Assembly (NCBI GenBank): GCA_903890595.1 | Contig: CAITBU010000174.1 | Span: 1-5,833, forward strand | Length of the DNA stretch: 5,833 nt | Source of the DNA: an uncultured Holophagaceae bacterium | GTDB taxonomy: Bacteria; Acidobacteriota; Holophagae; Holophagales; Holophagaceae | Direction: 5' to 3' | Part shown: positions 5,110 to 5,833 of the stretch, in pieces | Position numbering within the stretch: position 1 is the first letter of the stretch | Layout: every line of letters begins with the position of its first letter | The notes under the pieces: generated by a model | The model's database searches: none | Told to the model about the DNA's origin: nothing | Seen by the model: only the letters and a program-made list of their open reading frames with translations | Program-made: the position numbers and the translations under genes

Positions 5110-5833
5110 TCAGCGGCTCGGGGCGGGATGGACGATGGCCCGGCGCAGCAGGTCCAGGGCCAGGGCCGTGGTGCGCAGCTGGATCTCAGCCCGGTCTCCC
5201 GCCATGCGGTGAGCCTTCACCGTCGTGCCAGCGGGCCCGGCGATGGCGATGAACACGGCACCCACCGGCGCATCCCCCTCGGCAGCGGGCCCGGCGTTGC
5301 CGCAGATGCCCACGCCCCAGGTGGCACCGAGGCGCTGGCGAGCGGCCTCGGCCAGGCCGATGGCACAGGCCTCGCTGACCGTGCCTACCTCCTGGAGCCA
5401 CGCCGGGTCCAGTCCGAGCAGTGCGACCTTGGCGGCCGGCGTGTAGACCGTGGCACCGCCCAGAAAGGAGCGACTGGCCCCGGGGACAGCGGTGAGCCGG
5501 GAAGCCAACAGACCACCGGTCATGCTCTCGGCCAGCGCCAGGGTCTGGGCCCGCGTCTGCAGGGCAGCCAGCACGGCATCCTCCAGGTTGCTGTCCCCTA
5601 CGGAGACCAGGTCAGGCCCCAGCACCGGCTCGAAGGCGGCCTGGGCTGCGGCCAGGTCGGCAGGGTTGGCACCCCGGGCCAGCAGCTCCACTTGGGAGAG
5701 ACTCGCCAGGATGGTCCAGTCCAGGTGGCTGTGCTGCTCCCGGACCCCACGGGTGCGCTCATCCAGGTTGCTCTCGGGCACACCGGCCACCACCATGCGC
5801 AGGGTGTGGACAGCCTGCCCGGCCAGCACAGCG
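5110..5833 (-). CDS. cinA: CinA family protein (C-terminal NMN deamidase domain), 5' end beyond the window
   Basis: The frame stays open to the right edge, so the N-terminal part is missing. The GTG at 5829 is not a credible start because the preceding codon is also open and CinA proteins are usually about 400 residues or more. Numbering from that GTG, residues 1-75 resemble the CinA linker region, with HTLRMVVAGVPESNLDER at 8-25. Residues 80-239 are the CinA C-terminal (PncC-type) domain: TLALAESMTGGLLASRL at 96-112, PGASRSFLGG at 116-125, VYTPAAKVALLG at 128-139, VSEACAIGLAEAAR at 151-164, GICGNAGPAAEGDAPVG at 174-190. That domain converts NMN to nicotinate mononucleotide plus ammonia in pyridine-nucleotide salvage. 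The catalytic-serine motif is ESMTGG where ESCTGG is usual, keeping the serine. The N-terminal COG1058 pyrophosphatase-type domain is predicted but unseen. The gene is first among those visible in the operon with plsY and gpsA and ends in TGA at 5110-5112. Confidence 0.93.
   Translation of the reverse strand, partial: AVLAGQAVHTLRMVVAGVPESNLDERTRGVREQHSHLDWTILASLSQVELLARGANPADLAAAQAAFEPVLGPDLVSVGDSNLEDAVLAALQTRAQTLALAESMTGGLLASRLTAVPGASRSFLGGATVYTPAAKVALLGLDPAWLQEVGTVSEACAIGLAEAARQRLGATWGVGICGNAGPAAEGDAPVGAVFIAIAGPAGTTVKAHRMAGDRAEIQLRTTALALDLLRRAIVHPAPSR

Noticed and set aside
4001..5212. 403-codon plus-strand ORF antisense to gpsA, plsY and cinA
   Set aside because: It crosses three recognisable minus-strand genes, and its Gln/Gly/His/Glu-rich composition is typical of antisense frames.

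Overview
The window is GC-rich bacterial chromosome with five protein-coding genes. Four lie on the minus strand. The fifth is a 5'-truncated lysine/alanine/glycine-rich ORF at the left edge on the plus strand. GC-rich codon usage and the housekeeping set (CinA, PlsY, GpsA) point to an ordinary chromosomal region. The ArnT-like and ArnA-like genes suggest a Gram-negative envelope carrying lipid A or similar glycolipids. Acidobacteriota (Holophagae) is my best guess from overall flavour. It rests on impression rather than a marker gene, and a deltaproteobacterial-type lineage is also possible.

Right part (3448-5833, minus): a compact operon transcribed right to left, cinA (5' end beyond the window) - plsY - gpsA. 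cinA and plsY are 11 bp apart, and plsY and gpsA overlap by 14 bp. GpsA makes sn-glycerol-3-phosphate and PlsY acylates it to lysophosphatidic acid, so the last two genes are consecutive steps of phospholipid synthesis. CinA recycles NMN toward NAD, the cofactor family GpsA uses.

Middle (3127-3447): a 321-bp gene-free gap. It holds a long imperfect palindrome (3235-3433), purine-rich on one arm and pyrimidine-rich on the other, with 13-bp perfect ends. It also holds a good candidate sigma-70-type promoter (3151-3179) with a small inverted repeat over its -35 side.

Left-centre (268-3126, minus): a stand-alone homologue of the decarboxylase domain of ArnA (UDP-glucuronate to UDP-4-keto-pentose), then a 138-bp spacer, then a full-length ArnT-like integral-membrane glycosyltransferase. 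Together they look like the nucleotide-sugar and transfer ends of an aminoarabinose-like (or pentose) lipid-modification route. The ArnB, ArnC, ArnD and formyltransferase steps are not in this window. The spacer (1936-2073) holds a GC-rich 12-bp-stem inverted repeat, a 14-bp perfect palindrome and three tandem copies of an 8-bp unit.

Left edge (1-261, plus): the tail of a protein built of six exact-length 11-residue repeats, convergent with the ArnT-like gene and separated from it by 6 bp.

I see no RNA gene, CRISPR array, transposase or clear new defence-type system. The items most worth a second look are the two structured intergenic repeats, the hendecad protein and the split Arn pair.
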